Source: Clostridiales bacterium
GTDB lineage: Bacteria > Bacillota > Clostridia > Christensenellales > UBA3700
Direction: 5' to 3'
NCBI GenBank assembly: GCA_014799575.1
Contig: JAAVHS010000035.1
Span: 1 to 45,657, forward strand
DNA: 45,657 bases
The notes below the pieces were generated by a model, which searched no databases, was not told where the DNA came from, and saw only the letters and a program-made list of their open reading frames with translations. Positions 33,030 through 44,561 of the stretch are shown piece by piece (position 1 is the stretch's first letter; each line of letters opens with the position of its first letter). The translations under genes were made by a program, and so were the position numbers.

Positions 33030-33350
33030 TCAATGCTCATGCTTAACCGAAATACCTATCATAATAGTTTCTTCGTCGGAGTCGTTCCATACCGAATGCG
33101 GTATATTGCCATTGACAAGATAGGATTGATTTTCTCTGACTACTATCTCTTCGCCCCCTAGCAAAATCTTTGCTTGACCTTTGACTACCGTAAACAAATG
33201 GTCGTGCGAGTGCGTATGCAACTCTATCGGGCCTCCGCCGCCCTTTGCAATATAGGCGATTGCTCCGTCAATAATTTCGCCTTGCTTTCCAAAGAGTTTT
33301 TTCGCTTTGAAACCTATATGATTGGGTGGCGTAACAAATTCGCTTTCCAT
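33030..33350 (-). CDS. Small cupin-domain protein
   Basis: 106 residues from ATG 33350, chosen because GAGGT lies just upstream; a longer reading runs through the terminator at 33383-33410. A single cupin barrel: GPIELHTHSHDHLFTVVKGQ (about 43-62) is the first metal motif (HxHxHDH variant), and NGNIPHSVWN (about 83-92) is the second. The usual Glu of motif 1 is Asp-His here. Function not deducible; many such proteins bind Mn, Fe or Zn and act as isomerases or sensors. Confidence 0.82.
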   Translation of the reverse strand: MESEFVTPPNHIGFKAKKLFGKQGEIIDGAIAYIAKGGGGPIELHTHSHDHLFTVVKGQAKILLGGEEIVVRENQSYLVNGNIPHSVWNDSDEETIMIGISVKHEH

Positions 33351-33382
33351 AATAATACCTCTTTTATCTAAATTTTGATATG

Positions 33383-33410
33383 AAAAAAGGCGGTCTTTCG
33401 ACCGCCTTTT
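33383..33410 (-). terminator. Intrinsic terminator of trpB
   Basis: GGCGGTC-TTTC-GACCGCC with A-run before and TTTT after; strong on both strands and sitting between trpB and the cupin gene. Confidence 0.85.
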
Positions 33411-33423
33411 GTAAGATTGTCGA

Positions 33424-34797
33424 TTAGTCGATTTTCGGCAAGGAATCAAATCCTTTTTGCAAATCTTCGTCGGTAGGAATATAGTCGTTCATAGTTCCTG
33501 CCAAATATTCCGAGTACGCTTTCATATCGAAATAGCCCGTGCCGGTAAGTCCGAAGAGTATCGTCTTTGCCTCGCCCGTTTCTTTGCATTTGAGAGCCTC
33601 GTCGATTGCGCCCTTGATTGCGTGAGAGGATTCGGGAGCAGGCAAAATCGTCTCGCATTTAGCGAACTGCACTGCCGCTTCGAATACTTTCGTCTGCTCG
33701 TAAGATACGGCTTCCATATATCCGTCGTGATAGAGTTTTGACAAGATAGGCGACATACCGTGGTATCTCAAACCGCCTGCGTGATTTGCCGACGGAATAA
33801 ATCCGCTGCCGAGCGTATACATCTTTGCAAGAGGCGTAATCTTACCCGTGTCGCAGAAATCGTACGCATACTTACCTCTTGTGAACGAAGGGCAAGAAGC
33901 CGGTTCAACCGCAACGAATCTCGTGTTTGGCTTCGTGCCGTCGAGTTTGTCTTTCATAAACGGAGCGATAAGTCCGCCGAGGTTGGATCCGCCGCCTGCG
34001 CAACCTACTACTACGTCGGGATATTCGCCGAGAATTTCCATTGCCTTTTTGCTTTCCAAACCGATTATGGATTGATGCAAAAGCACTTGGTTGAGCACGC
34101 TACCGAGAACGTATCTGCAATTCGGAGTCGATACGGCTTTCTCAACCGCTTCGGAAATTGCGCAACCGAGCGAGCCTGTGGTGTTGGGATTGTCGGCAAG
34201 GATTTGTTTTCCGACGTTGGTCGTGTTGGACGGACTGGGAATTACGTTGCCGTCAAAGACCTGCATAACCGCCTTTCTAAAAGGCTTTTGCTCGTAAGAT
34301 ACCTTAACCATAAAGATGTCGAGCGGAAGTCCGAAATATGCGCACGCTTCGGATAGAGCCGTGCCCCATTGTCCTGCGCCCGTCTCCGTCGTAAGCGAGG
34401 TCAAGCCTTGGTCTTTTGCGTAGTACGCTTGAGCGATAGCCGAGTTGAGTTTGTGGCTGCCCGAGGTGTTGTTGCCCTCGAATTTGTAATAAATCTTTGC
34501 CGGCGTGCCGAGAGCCTTTTCAAGATTGTACGCTCTGCAAAGAGGCGACGGTCTGTATATCTTGTACATCTCCAAAACTTCTTCGGGAATATCTACGTAT
34601 CTGGTCTTTGAATCCATTTCTTGATGAGCGAGCTTTTCGCAGAAGATAGGATACAATTCTTCCTCTTTAACAGGCTTACCCGTACCAGGATTGAGCAATG
34701 GTTCGGGTTGCTCTTTCATATCCGCTCTGAGATTGTACCATTGCTTTGGCATTTGCTCCTCTGTCAAATAGAATCTGTGCGGAATTTTCTTCTCCAT
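33424..34797 (-). CDS. trpB: Tryptophan synthase beta-like enzyme (TrpB2 type)
   Basis: 457 residues from ATG 34797, with GGAGG 9 nt upstream; an in-frame TTG lies inside that site. The PLP lysine is in NNTSGSHKLNSAIAQAYYAK (about 109-128), and the phosphate loop is CAGGGSNLGGL. The N-terminal HRFYLTEEQMPKQWYNLRAD and the length identify the TrpB2 branch, which usually works without TrpA and can condense indole and serine. No trpA or other trp gene adjoins, fitting indole salvage. Expression is controlled by a T-box with a UGG (Trp) specifier. Confidence 0.93.
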   Translation of the reverse strand: MEKKIPHRFYLTEEQMPKQWYNLRADMKEQPEPLLNPGTGKPVKEEELYPIFCEKLAHQEMDSKTRYVDIPEEVLEMYKIYRPSPLCRAYNLEKALGTPAKIYYKFEGNNTSGSHKLNSAIAQAYYAKDQGLTSLTTETGAGQWGTALSEACAYFGLPLDIFMVKVSYEQKPFRKAVMQVFDGNVIPSPSNTTNVGKQILADNPNTTGSLGCAISEAVEKAVSTPNCRYVLGSVLNQVLLHQSIIGLESKKAMEILGEYPDVVVGCAGGGSNLGGLIAPFMKDKLDGTKPNTRFVAVEPASCPSFTRGKYAYDFCDTGKITPLAKMYTLGSGFIPSANHAGGLRYHGMSPILSKLYHDGYMEAVSYEQTKVFEAAVQFAKCETILPAPESSHAIKGAIDEALKCKETGEAKTILFGLTGTGYFDMKAYSEYLAGTMNDYIPTDEDLQKGFDSLPKID

Positions 34798-34821
34798 TTT
34801 TGTGTCCTCCAAAATAATTTT

Positions 34822-35080
34822 CTATAAAAAAATCTTGTCCCTTATGTTTGGGACAAGATTACGTTTTGCGTTCTTGTTTTTATGCCACCCTAATGCGCCA
34901 TCACGCATCTTCCCACTAACGAGGGGATTCCGTCAGACATTACTCTGCCCTCAAAAGCCCATTCGCTATCTCGCGACTCATTGCATCTCACCAACTGCAA
35001 TTCTCTGTAAAGCCTCTACCGATAGTTACTTTTCTTTATCTACGGTTTTGTGAACTAAGTCACTATTGAGTTGTTTTATA
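34822..35080 (-). promoter_or_regulatory. T-box riboswitch, tryptophan-specific
   Basis: Leader RNA of trpB on the reverse strand. Stem I distal loop contains GTTGGTGAGA after AGAGAA. The specifier loop reads CGAATGGGCTTTTGAG with TGG (34959-34961). The T-box GGGTGGCA lies at 34882-34889. The terminator stem AATCTTGTCCC / GGGACAAGATT with T-run is at 34831-34860. Uncharged tRNA-Trp should prevent terminator formation, so low Trp turns on trpB. The promoter is at 35086-35115. Confidence 0.9.
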
Positions 35081-35085
35081 CCACT

Positions 35086-35115
35086 ATATTACGCTCCGCT
35101 ACCTACGAATGTCAA
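35086..35115 (-). promoter_or_regulatory. Promoter of the trpB T-box transcript
   Basis: TTGACA (35110-35115), 18-nt spacer, TAATAT (35086-35091) on the reverse strand. Confidence 0.7.
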
Positions 35116-35179
35116 TAGTTTTTTGCAAATTTTTTCAAAAATTTTTTCGAACAAAAATTCGCTTAATTTTATTATAATA

Positions 35180-36760
35180 TTATACGCCCGATTCGCCGTA
35201 GTTGGAAAGTACTCTTGCCGACGGGTCGTCGACGTCGCAACCCTTCCACGACTTGTTGGGCATCCAATAATCGACTATCATTTTTGCGTGATGAGGATAA
35301 TACTTTTCGAATATCTCGCGATACATCAGACTTTCTTTTGTGAACGGCATAGCGTGATACCCATACTTCTTTCTCTTCTCTTCGAATTCTCTATCGCTGT
35401 AAAGCGATTGAGCGTACTCTTTGATATAGTCGACCATAGAGTGACCTACCGCATCGGAAAAAGCCGCTTTTTCTCTATACAAAATGCTCTTGGGAAGATA
35501 ATCTCCCTCGAACGCTTTTCTTAGCAAATACTTACCTTTGTTGTAGACGTTGAGTTTTTTGGACGGGTCAATCGACATGACGTATTTGACGAAATCCAAA
35601 TCGCCGAACGGCACTCTCGCTTCCAAAGAGTTTGCCGAAATACATCTGTCAGCTCTGAGCACGTCGTACATATAAATCTCTTTGATACGCTTGACCGCTT
35701 CCTTTTGGAACTCCTCCGCCGACGGCGCAAAGTCGGTGTACTTATAGCCGAAAAGTTCGTCGCTTATCTCGCCCGTGAGCAATACTCTGACGTCTGTCTT
35801 TTCGTGTATCGCCTTGCAAATCAAATACATACCTACGCTTGCTCTTATCGTCGTGATGTCGTACGTTTCCAACACGCGGATGACTTCGTCAATCGCGCCG
35901 AGCACGTCCTCTTTAGTTATGATAATCTCTTTGTGGTCGCTGCCTATATAGTCGGCGACTTCCTTCGCGTATTTGAGGTCGATAGCGTCCTCGCTCATAC
36001 CTATCGCGAACGTGCGGATAGGCTTGCCCAAAATCTTTTGCGCGATAGAACATACAAGCGAACTGTCCAAACCGCCCGAGAGCAAAAAGCCCAACGGCGC
36101 GTCCGCGTCAAGACGCTTTTCAATTCCCGCGACCAACTTGTCGTGAATTTTGGTAAATATCGTCGGCAATTCGTCGGAAGAATATTTCTCGACCTTGGTA
36201 ATATCGAGGTACTGCGTGAATTTGCCGTCGGCGTAATAATACCCCGGTGGGAAAGGCGCAACTTCTTCGCACAAAGGCGTAAGGCATTTCGCCTCGCTTG
36301 CAAACATAATCTTTCCGCTCTTGCTATAACCGTAGAAAAGCGGTCTGATACCTATCGGGTCGCGAGCGGCGATGAGTTGCTTTTTCTTTGAATCGTAGAT
36401 TATCATTGCGAATTCGCTATCCAATGTCGCGAACATATCAAGCCCCATTTCGCGGTATAGCGGCAAAATAATCTCGCAGTCGCTGTCCGACTTGAAAGTA
36501 TATTTGCCTGACAATGATTGTTTGATTTTTCTAAATCCGTAAAGTTCGCCGTTGCAAACGACGTAGTCTTCGCCGAGGGAGAAAGGTTGCATCCCCTCTT
36601 CTGTAAGACCCATAATTGCAAGTCGGTGAAATCCCAAAATTGCCGATTGAAGGGGGACGATTCTCGTATCGTCCGGCCCTCTTGAAATCGTTTGCTCAAA
36701 AGCCTTTTCAAACTCTTCGAGCGAAACGTCTTTGCCGTCATAACCCATAATTGAACACAT
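35180..36760 (-). CDS. asnB: Asparagine synthase (glutamine-hydrolysing), AsnB type
   Basis: 526 residues. Met is followed by Cys2, the glutaminase nucleophile (MCSIMGYDG). The N-terminal Ntn domain includes ISRGPDDTRIV and VVCNGELYGF. The synthetase domain starts about 205 and has the pyrophosphate loop LLSGGLDSSLV (about 222-232) and LLTGEISDELFGYKYTD (about 327-343). It makes Asn from Asp, ATP and Gln. The size is like E. coli AsnB (554). GGAGGT is 7 nt before ATG. Its leader is a T-box with an AAC specifier, so transcription responds to uncharged tRNA-Asn. Confidence 0.95.
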   Translation of the reverse strand: MCSIMGYDGKDVSLEEFEKAFEQTISRGPDDTRIVPLQSAILGFHRLAIMGLTEEGMQPFSLGEDYVVCNGELYGFRKIKQSLSGKYTFKSDSDCEIILPLYREMGLDMFATLDSEFAMIIYDSKKKQLIAARDPIGIRPLFYGYSKSGKIMFASEAKCLTPLCEEVAPFPPGYYYADGKFTQYLDITKVEKYSSDELPTIFTKIHDKLVAGIEKRLDADAPLGFLLSGGLDSSLVCSIAQKILGKPIRTFAIGMSEDAIDLKYAKEVADYIGSDHKEIIITKEDVLGAIDEVIRVLETYDITTIRASVGMYLICKAIHEKTDVRVLLTGEISDELFGYKYTDFAPSAEEFQKEAVKRIKEIYMYDVLRADRCISANSLEARVPFGDLDFVKYVMSIDPSKKLNVYNKGKYLLRKAFEGDYLPKSILYREKAAFSDAVGHSMVDYIKEYAQSLYSDREFEEKRKKYGYHAMPFTKESLMYREIFEKYYPHHAKMIVDYWMPNKSWKGCDVDDPSARVLSNYGESGV

Positions 36761-36779
36761 AAAGCGTACCTCCGAAAAA

Positions 36780-37038
36780 AATTACAGCATTCATCCTTAT
36801 TTTAGGACGAATGCTGTTTCCGCGGTGCCACCTAACTTATTGATACGGGTATATCAATCACTTTTACTTTCTGACAAAAGCATCGGCTGTAACGGGCCTT
36901 CCCGTCTCCCCTACTCCCGAAATCGGTTTGGGTTTGCGCTCCTTAGTGTTATTCATTGCGCTTTGCAATCGGGCTTCCACCGTCCCCGAATCTCTGTGTG
37001 CGAAAGTGAGCAACTACTTCTCTAAATCTTTGCTTTAC
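36780..37038 (-). promoter_or_regulatory. T-box riboswitch, asparagine-specific
   Basis: Leader of asnB on the reverse strand. Stem I loop contains ACGGTGGAAG. The specifier region is TGAATAACACTAAGGAG with AAC (36948-36950). T-box motif AGGTGGCACCGCGG at 36820-36833. Terminator stem ACAGCATTC/GAATGCTGT (36784-36817) followed by a T-run. Leads to AsnB under Asn limitation. Confidence 0.92.
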
Positions 37039-37044
37039 AACTTG

Positions 37045-37074
37045 ATTATATTACCGCCATAATGGCTCTGTCAA
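37045..37074 (-). promoter_or_regulatory. Promoter of the asnB T-box transcript
   Basis: TTGACA (37069-37074), 18-nt spacer, TATAAT (37045-37050) on the reverse strand. Confidence 0.8.
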
Positions 37075-37115
37075 CAAATTTAAAAAAATTCTTCAAAAAT
37101 TTTTTGCAAAGAAAA

Positions 37116-37137
37116 AGAGCAGGTTTTCGCCCGCTCT
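37116..37137 (-). terminator. Intrinsic terminator of lacZ
   Basis: On the reverse strand AGAGCGGG pairs with CCTGCTCT (one G-U) through CGAAAA, then TTTTTCTTT. It is about 35 nt after the lacZ stop. Confidence 0.75.
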
Positions 37138-37169
37138 CTATCTTGAATTTTTACGTTATTATATTATAA

Positions 37170-40232
<3,063 letters not shown>

Positions 40233-40353
40233 CTATATCATCGCACACAACTCTTAATATAAGTATTATAACATAGTTATGATTGTTATTGCAAGAGCAA
40301 AACTTTATTCTATTAACCAATTTCGGAAATAGATTAAAATTAAAAAGCAAATA

Positions 40354-40386
40354 AAAAACGGCAAGTCTGATTGACTTGCCGTTTTT
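40354..40386 (-). terminator. Intrinsic terminator of the PII/DUF1538 operon
   Basis: AAAAACGGCAAGTC / GACTTGCCGTTTTT with TGATT loop, just after the stop at 40399. The remaining 40224-40353 sequence holds the lacZ leader and promoter region with no recognised motif. Confidence 0.85.
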
Positions 40387-40398
40387 GCTAATCGATAA

Positions 40399-40794
40399 TT
40401 ATTCTTCAGTCTTTTTGTTTTCTTCCTGAGGTTTTTCAGACTCTGTCTTCACTTCCTTTTCGTCGCCGTCGACGGAAACGGAGAAAGACGCCGAAACGCC
40501 GACAACGTCGTCAACGGGGATTGAAAATGCAATACCCTTACCCTCGCTTTTAAGACCTGCGTTGCGGTAGATTGCGTGTAGTACATTGTCCTTAATATCC
40601 GACGGAACTAATATCAATACGATATCTTTATCCGGCTGAATAGCTATATTAAAGAACTGCTCCGCGTCTCTATTCGCCGTACCGCGGGCGTGAATAACCG
40701 TACCGCCGCGCGCGCCCTCTTCTTTCGCCGCGTCCATGACAAGTTCCGTAAAACCTGCGTTTACTATACACATAATCATTTCGTATTTATTCAT
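40399..40794 (-). CDS. PII-family (GlnB-like) signalling protein, C-terminal acidic tail
   Basis: 131 residues. The ferredoxin-like PII fold is suggested by EMIMCIVNAGFTELVMDAAK (about 4-23), the ligand loop GARGGTVIHARG (about 27-38) and the closing GKGIAFSIPVDDVVG (about 85-99). The T-loop is shortened compared with GlnB and has no uridylylated Tyr. A Glu/Lys-rich tail (about 108-131) follows. PII proteins bind ATP/ADP or bicarbonate/2-oxoglutarate to control transporters. It overlaps the upstream PII-like gene by 4 nt (ATGA), so they are co-translated. The likely partner is the DUF1538 membrane protein encoded upstream. Confidence 0.8.
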   Translation of the reverse strand: MNKYEMIMCIVNAGFTELVMDAAKEEGARGGTVIHARGTANRDAEQFFNIAIQPDKDIVLILVPSDIKDNVLHAIYRNAGLKSEGKGIAFSIPVDDVVGVSASFSVSVDGDEKEVKTESEKPQEENKKTEE

Positions 40795-41264
40795 TTTTTG
40801 CTCTCCTTAACCGTACGTCTATTGTTGCTTAAAAATCCGTAAATAAGCGTACCTATAACGCTTGTCAAAGGTATGGTGCAGGCAACGCCCTTGCCGTCCC
40901 TTATGGTCTGGAATTTCTCTTCCAATACGCTCATCGCGTCGGGAATTTTATCCTCTTGAATTACTCCGAAGATAACTGCCTTTTCATTGTCCAAAAGACC
41001 GAGTAGTCCGAGTATTTTCGCATTTGCCGTACCTTCCGCAAGCACTACCATTTGCATATTTACGTCAAAGGACTGAATAAGGTCGGTATAGTAATCGGCT
41101 TTCTTTCTTGCGACTATCGTCATAAGAAGTTTAAGCCTATTGGATCTGACCGTATTCGGCTCGGGGGCTTTTGCTTTTTGTTGCTTTGATTCTTTCTTAG
41201 CCGCCGCTTTAACAGTCGTTTTAGACGCCGATTCTTGTTTTTTTGCGTTTTTCTTATCGCTCAT
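40791..41264 (-). CDS. Second PII-like protein with basic N-terminal tail
   Basis: 157 residues. An N-terminal disordered tail very rich in Lys and Ala (KKNAKKQESASKTTVKAAAK, about 3-45) precedes a PII-like domain: RLKLLMTIVARKKADYYTDL, MQMVVLAEGTANAKILGLLG and GKGVACTIPLTSVIG (about 123-137). The Gly-rich loop of the first protein is replaced by AEGTAN. The opposite charge of the tails suggests the two may form a hetero-oligomer. AGGA lies 11 nt before the ATG. The gene is 12 nt after DUF1538. Confidence 0.75.
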   Translation of the reverse strand: MSDKKNAKKQESASKTTVKAAAKKESKQQKAKAPEPNTVRSNRLKLLMTIVARKKADYYTDLIQSFDVNMQMVVLAEGTANAKILGLLGLLDNEKAVIFGVIQEDKIPDAMSVLEEKFQTIRDGKGVACTIPLTSVIGTLIYGFLSNNRRTVKESKK

Positions 41265-41276
41265 AGCGTTACCATC

Positions 41277-42818
41277 CTACTTAAAGTAAATAATCTGCTC
41301 GTCGTCGGCTGACAATATTCTGTTCATCGCTATCTTAGCGCGAACCTTCGCCGACATTACGGCTTTGAAACCGAGCGCTTGAATTGTAATGAGCGGGGTC
41401 ATTGCGACCATAGCAACCACGCCGAAAGCGTCGGTCAAGATAAAGTCCGCTCCGCCGTTTATCGAGACGCACGCGCCTACGATAAGAGGCAAAATAAAGC
41501 TTGACGTCAACGGACCGCTCGCAACGCCGCCCGAGTCAAACGCAATCGCCGTGTACATCTTGGGAACGAAGAACGACAATCCCAAAGATATCAAATAACC
41601 CGGTATCAAATAGTACAACAGCGAGAAGTGACAAATCATTCTGATTATCGATAGGCACAACGAAACGCCGACTGCCAATGAAAGCGCAATCATCATTTCC
41701 ATTTTCTTTACGCCGCCGCCGGTGACTTGTTCGACCTGCTTGTTCAATACGTGTACCGCAGGCTCCGCCAATACTACTACAAAACCTATTACCAAGCCGA
41801 ATATTGCAAGTAAGGGTTTGGAGAAACTAGCGATTTGAGTGCCGAGTTTGTAACCGATAGGCATGAAGCCCACCTCTACCGCAACAAGGAAAATGACAAG
41901 TCCCACGAAAGTATATCCGATACCGATACCGATTTGCGCAAGTTTCTTGCGCGGAAGTTTGAGTACCGTGAATTGCAAAATGAAGAAAAATCCTACGATA
42001 AGCGCCAACGCTATCGCTACGTTTTTAACAGTGTTCAAAAGCGCGTGTCCAATCAACGCAATACTCTCTTCTACCGTATCGTAAGCCGCGAGCGCGTTCA
42101 AAGTCTCTTGCGACATTTCCCCGTTTGAGAAAAGCGCAAGCGCCATAACCGCAATAATAGGACCAATCGAGCACAACGCTATAAGACCGAAGCTGTTTTC
42201 ATTGGCATTTCTACCGCCGACGGTCGTCGCGATACCAAAACCGAGAGCCATTATAAACGGTACGGTTATCGGTCCTGTCGTTACGCCGCCCGAATCAAAT
42301 GAAAGTGGAAGGAAGTTGTTCTTTCCGCTTTCTATAAGCATTGCGCAGACTGCGAACAACATCAAATAGAAAAACATCAAAAGCATTGAAAGGTCTTTGT
42401 GGAATACGATTTTCAGTACGGCAATCAACAAGAATATGCCCACGCCTACGCCTACTGTGACGATAAGAACCATATTATTCATGACGTCGCTGACTTGCGA
42501 GGCAAGGACGGAAAGGTCGGGCTCGGCAACCGTGATGAGCACACCCATTACAAAGCATACCGATACGAGAAGGACGATGTTTTTGGATTTGGTAAGACCC
42601 GTGCCGACGTTCTCGCCCATTGGGGTCATGGCAAGGTCCGCGCCCAAATTGAAGAGTCCGATGCCGATGATAAGCAGTACGGCGCAAATCGCAAACGTAA
42701 TTCTCTCTGTAGCATTCAAAGGAGCTAACGGCGTAAAAGAAATTATAAGTACTATAATCGCAATCGGCAAGACCGAAACAAGCGATTCTTTAAGTTTTAA
42801 TAAAAGCGCCTTTATCAT
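41277..42818 (-). CDS. DUF1538-family multi-pass membrane protein (putative transporter)
   Basis: 513 residues with GGAG before the start. It is an internally duplicated membrane protein, with a motif near 173-193 (DSGGVTTGPITVPFIMALGF) repeated near 427-447 (DSGGVASGPLTSSFILPLIV). Each half has about six hydrophobic segments. The duplicated, oppositely arranged DSGGV..GP motifs likely form the substrate path. DUF1538 proteins are commonly encoded beside PII-like proteins, as here, which suggests a regulated transporter or channel. The substrate is unknown. A 12-bp palindrome (42864-42875) is 46-57 bp upstream. Confidence 0.85.
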   Translation of the reverse strand: MIKALLLKLKESLVSVLPIAIIVLIISFTPLAPLNATERITFAICAVLLIIGIGLFNLGADLAMTPMGENVGTGLTKSKNIVLLVSVCFVMGVLITVAEPDLSVLASQVSDVMNNMVLIVTVGVGVGIFLLIAVLKIVFHKDLSMLLMFFYLMLFAVCAMLIESGKNNFLPLSFDSGGVTTGPITVPFIMALGFGIATTVGGRNANENSFGLIALCSIGPIIAVMALALFSNGEMSQETLNALAAYDTVEESIALIGHALLNTVKNVAIALALIVGFFFILQFTVLKLPRKKLAQIGIGIGYTFVGLVIFLVAVEVGFMPIGYKLGTQIASFSKPLLAIFGLVIGFVVVLAEPAVHVLNKQVEQVTGGGVKKMEMMIALSLAVGVSLCLSIIRMICHFSLLYYLIPGYLISLGLSFFVPKMYTAIAFDSGGVASGPLTSSFILPLIVGACVSINGGADFILTDAFGVVAMVAMTPLITIQALGFKAVMSAKVRAKIAMNRILSADDEQIIYFK

Positions 42819-42863
42819 TGTAACTCCAAAATTTATCTTTAATGTGTATCCTAAATTATATAC

Positions 42864-42875
42864 TATACTAGTATA
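42864..42875. promoter_or_regulatory. TATACTAGTATA palindrome, candidate operator
   Basis: Perfect 12-bp palindrome in the promoter region of the DUF1538 operon, beside an AT-rich -10-like TATAAT on the reverse strand. It could also be a chance AT-rich match. Confidence 0.3.
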
Positions 42876-42976
42876 CCTTGACTATTATAACACAGTTTTA
42901 AGCCATAGGCAACCGCATACTTTCGTTTTTTGAGATAAATTTTCTTCCAAATTTTACAAATCTAATTGAAATAAAA

Positions 42977-43005
42977 GAGCGTAGAACTGTCGAAATTCTA
43001 CGCTC
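42977..43005 (-). terminator. Intrinsic terminator of the sialidase-like gene
   Basis: GAGCGTAGAA and TTCTACGCTC around a 9-nt loop, followed on the reverse strand by TTTTATTTC. It is about 34 nt after the stop at 43039. Confidence 0.8.
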
Positions 43006-43038
43006 ATTGTTGGTTGCAAATATCTACTCTTTCCTTTC

Positions 43039-44460
43039 CTATTTGAAATATCCTACTACTGCGTCAAGGTCTTTGAGATTGACGGTTTTGCTGAGGATAT
43101 AAGTCTTTTGCGAATTGACGTATCTGCCTTGAGCCTCGTCCCATTCACCGAATCTGCCGTAAGAACTCGTGACGATTGTGCCGTCTGCAAATACGACGTT
43201 GCCGCAATAACCCGTGTCGCCGTTTGCGCTACGTTGCGGATACTCCTCGTCGCCAAGATAGGTATGAGCAAGTTTTACTCTGTAATCGCCTTCAGTTCCG
43301 TTTTTAAGGTCATCCCAATCGCCTACCCAAGCAATCCAACCTTCGCTCATCCAGCCTTTGGACTTCAAGTTGGGCGCGTACTTAGCAATCCTATCCGCGC
43401 TTCTATCTATAGCTCTAAACGTGATGAACAGTCTCCAGTTGTCGCCGTCTTTCACCCATTCGGCTTTGTGTCTTTCACCGTTGAGCGCGGCAGGCACTTC
43501 CTTCGGCTCGCTCCAAGTCTTTCCTTCGTCGGTAGAGAAAGATATAAGCGAATTGATTTTCTTGGAGTTGGATCTCGTCAAAAGACAAAGTTCGTTACCT
43601 TCTCCGCCTTCCGAACGGATAACTTCTACTTCGCACATGTTGGATTTCTTTTGAATGCTTCTATAATGGTTGTCTTCATTATTGAAATACTTTTCGGGAT
43701 ACGACCATTGCATTTTTCCGTTCTCGTCAAACGTAAGTATCGTCTTGTAGCAATTCCAACTCTTATCGTGGAAAAGACCCATCCATTCGTTTTTCCACTC
43801 GTGCGTAGTCGCGTCTTTAAGTCTTGTAAGAGAACTCATTGCCACAACGCAGTTGAACGCCTTGTAAGCCTTCATCTTTCCGAAATAGTCTCTTCCGTAG
43901 AAAGTCTCGAACTCCGTCCAAGTCTTGCCCTCGTCAGAAGAAACGCTTGCATTGAAACCGTTCTTTTTATACGACGGGTCGTTGTACCAAGTGGGGTTGC
44001 CCGAAATCATAACAAGTTTGTCATCGCTTGACGGTATATTATCCTTATTGAATATAAGTCTGTATACGGTAGGCGTCTCCTGCGACTTTGCCCAAGATTC
44101 CGGAACAACAATATCGCTTGACTCTACGTACGTCTTACCTTTATCTGCGCTCACTCTTACCTTGACGTTGCCCTTGCCGTGTCCTTCCGGGAACATCGTG
44201 AGTATCGTATTGAGATTGCCGTTCGCATCTTTTATAAGTACGGAATCGGGGTGAGCCAAATAATCCGTCGTATTCGTTGGGTCAACGATAGTCCTGTCGT
44301 CAAAAAGATAAGCATACTCGGAAGGAAGACCTTCGGGCTTGCTTTCCAAATCAATTAGGGGAATGGTATAGTCCTGCCCCTCCGTTATATTGCATCCTGC
44401 CAACAACGCCGTCAGCGCCAAAAGCAGCACCAACGTTACTATAACAATTTTTTTACGCAT
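43039..44460 (-). CDS. Sialidase-like (BNR/Asp-box) lipoprotein
   Basis: 473 residues. The signal MRKKIVIVTLVLLLALTALL ends in the lipobox LAGC, so it is surface-anchored. Asp-box motifs of six-bladed sialidases are at about 105-112 (SADKGKTY), 170-178 (SSDEGKTWT) and 310-318 (STDEGKTWS). AHPDSVLI at about 68-75 resembles the FRIP-equivalent strand, but the Arg triad of true sialidases is not clear by eye, so the substrate may be another exposed sugar or the protein may only bind. GGAGGAG precedes the ATG. Together with LacZ and the sulfatase maturase it suggests host-glycan use. Confidence 0.82.
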   Translation of the reverse strand: MRKKIVIVTLVLLLALTALLAGCNITEGQDYTIPLIDLESKPEGLPSEYAYLFDDRTIVDPTNTTDYLAHPDSVLIKDANGNLNTILTMFPEGHGKGNVKVRVSADKGKTYVESSDIVVPESWAKSQETPTVYRLIFNKDNIPSSDDKLVMISGNPTWYNDPSYKKNGFNASVSSDEGKTWTEFETFYGRDYFGKMKAYKAFNCVVAMSSLTRLKDATTHEWKNEWMGLFHDKSWNCYKTILTFDENGKMQWSYPEKYFNNEDNHYRSIQKKSNMCEVEVIRSEGGEGNELCLLTRSNSKKINSLISFSTDEGKTWSEPKEVPAALNGERHKAEWVKDGDNWRLFITFRAIDRSADRIAKYAPNLKSKGWMSEGWIAWVGDWDDLKNGTEGDYRVKLAHTYLGDEEYPQRSANGDTGYCGNVVFADGTIVTSSYGRFGEWDEAQGRYVNSQKTYILSKTVNLKDLDAVVGYFK

Positions 44461-44561
44461 AATTCTCTCCTCCTAATATACTTACCATTTTACACTATGA
44501 ATCGGATTATTTCAACTATACTTTGAAAATATTTTTATAAAAAAACGGCTACGGCAAGGAA

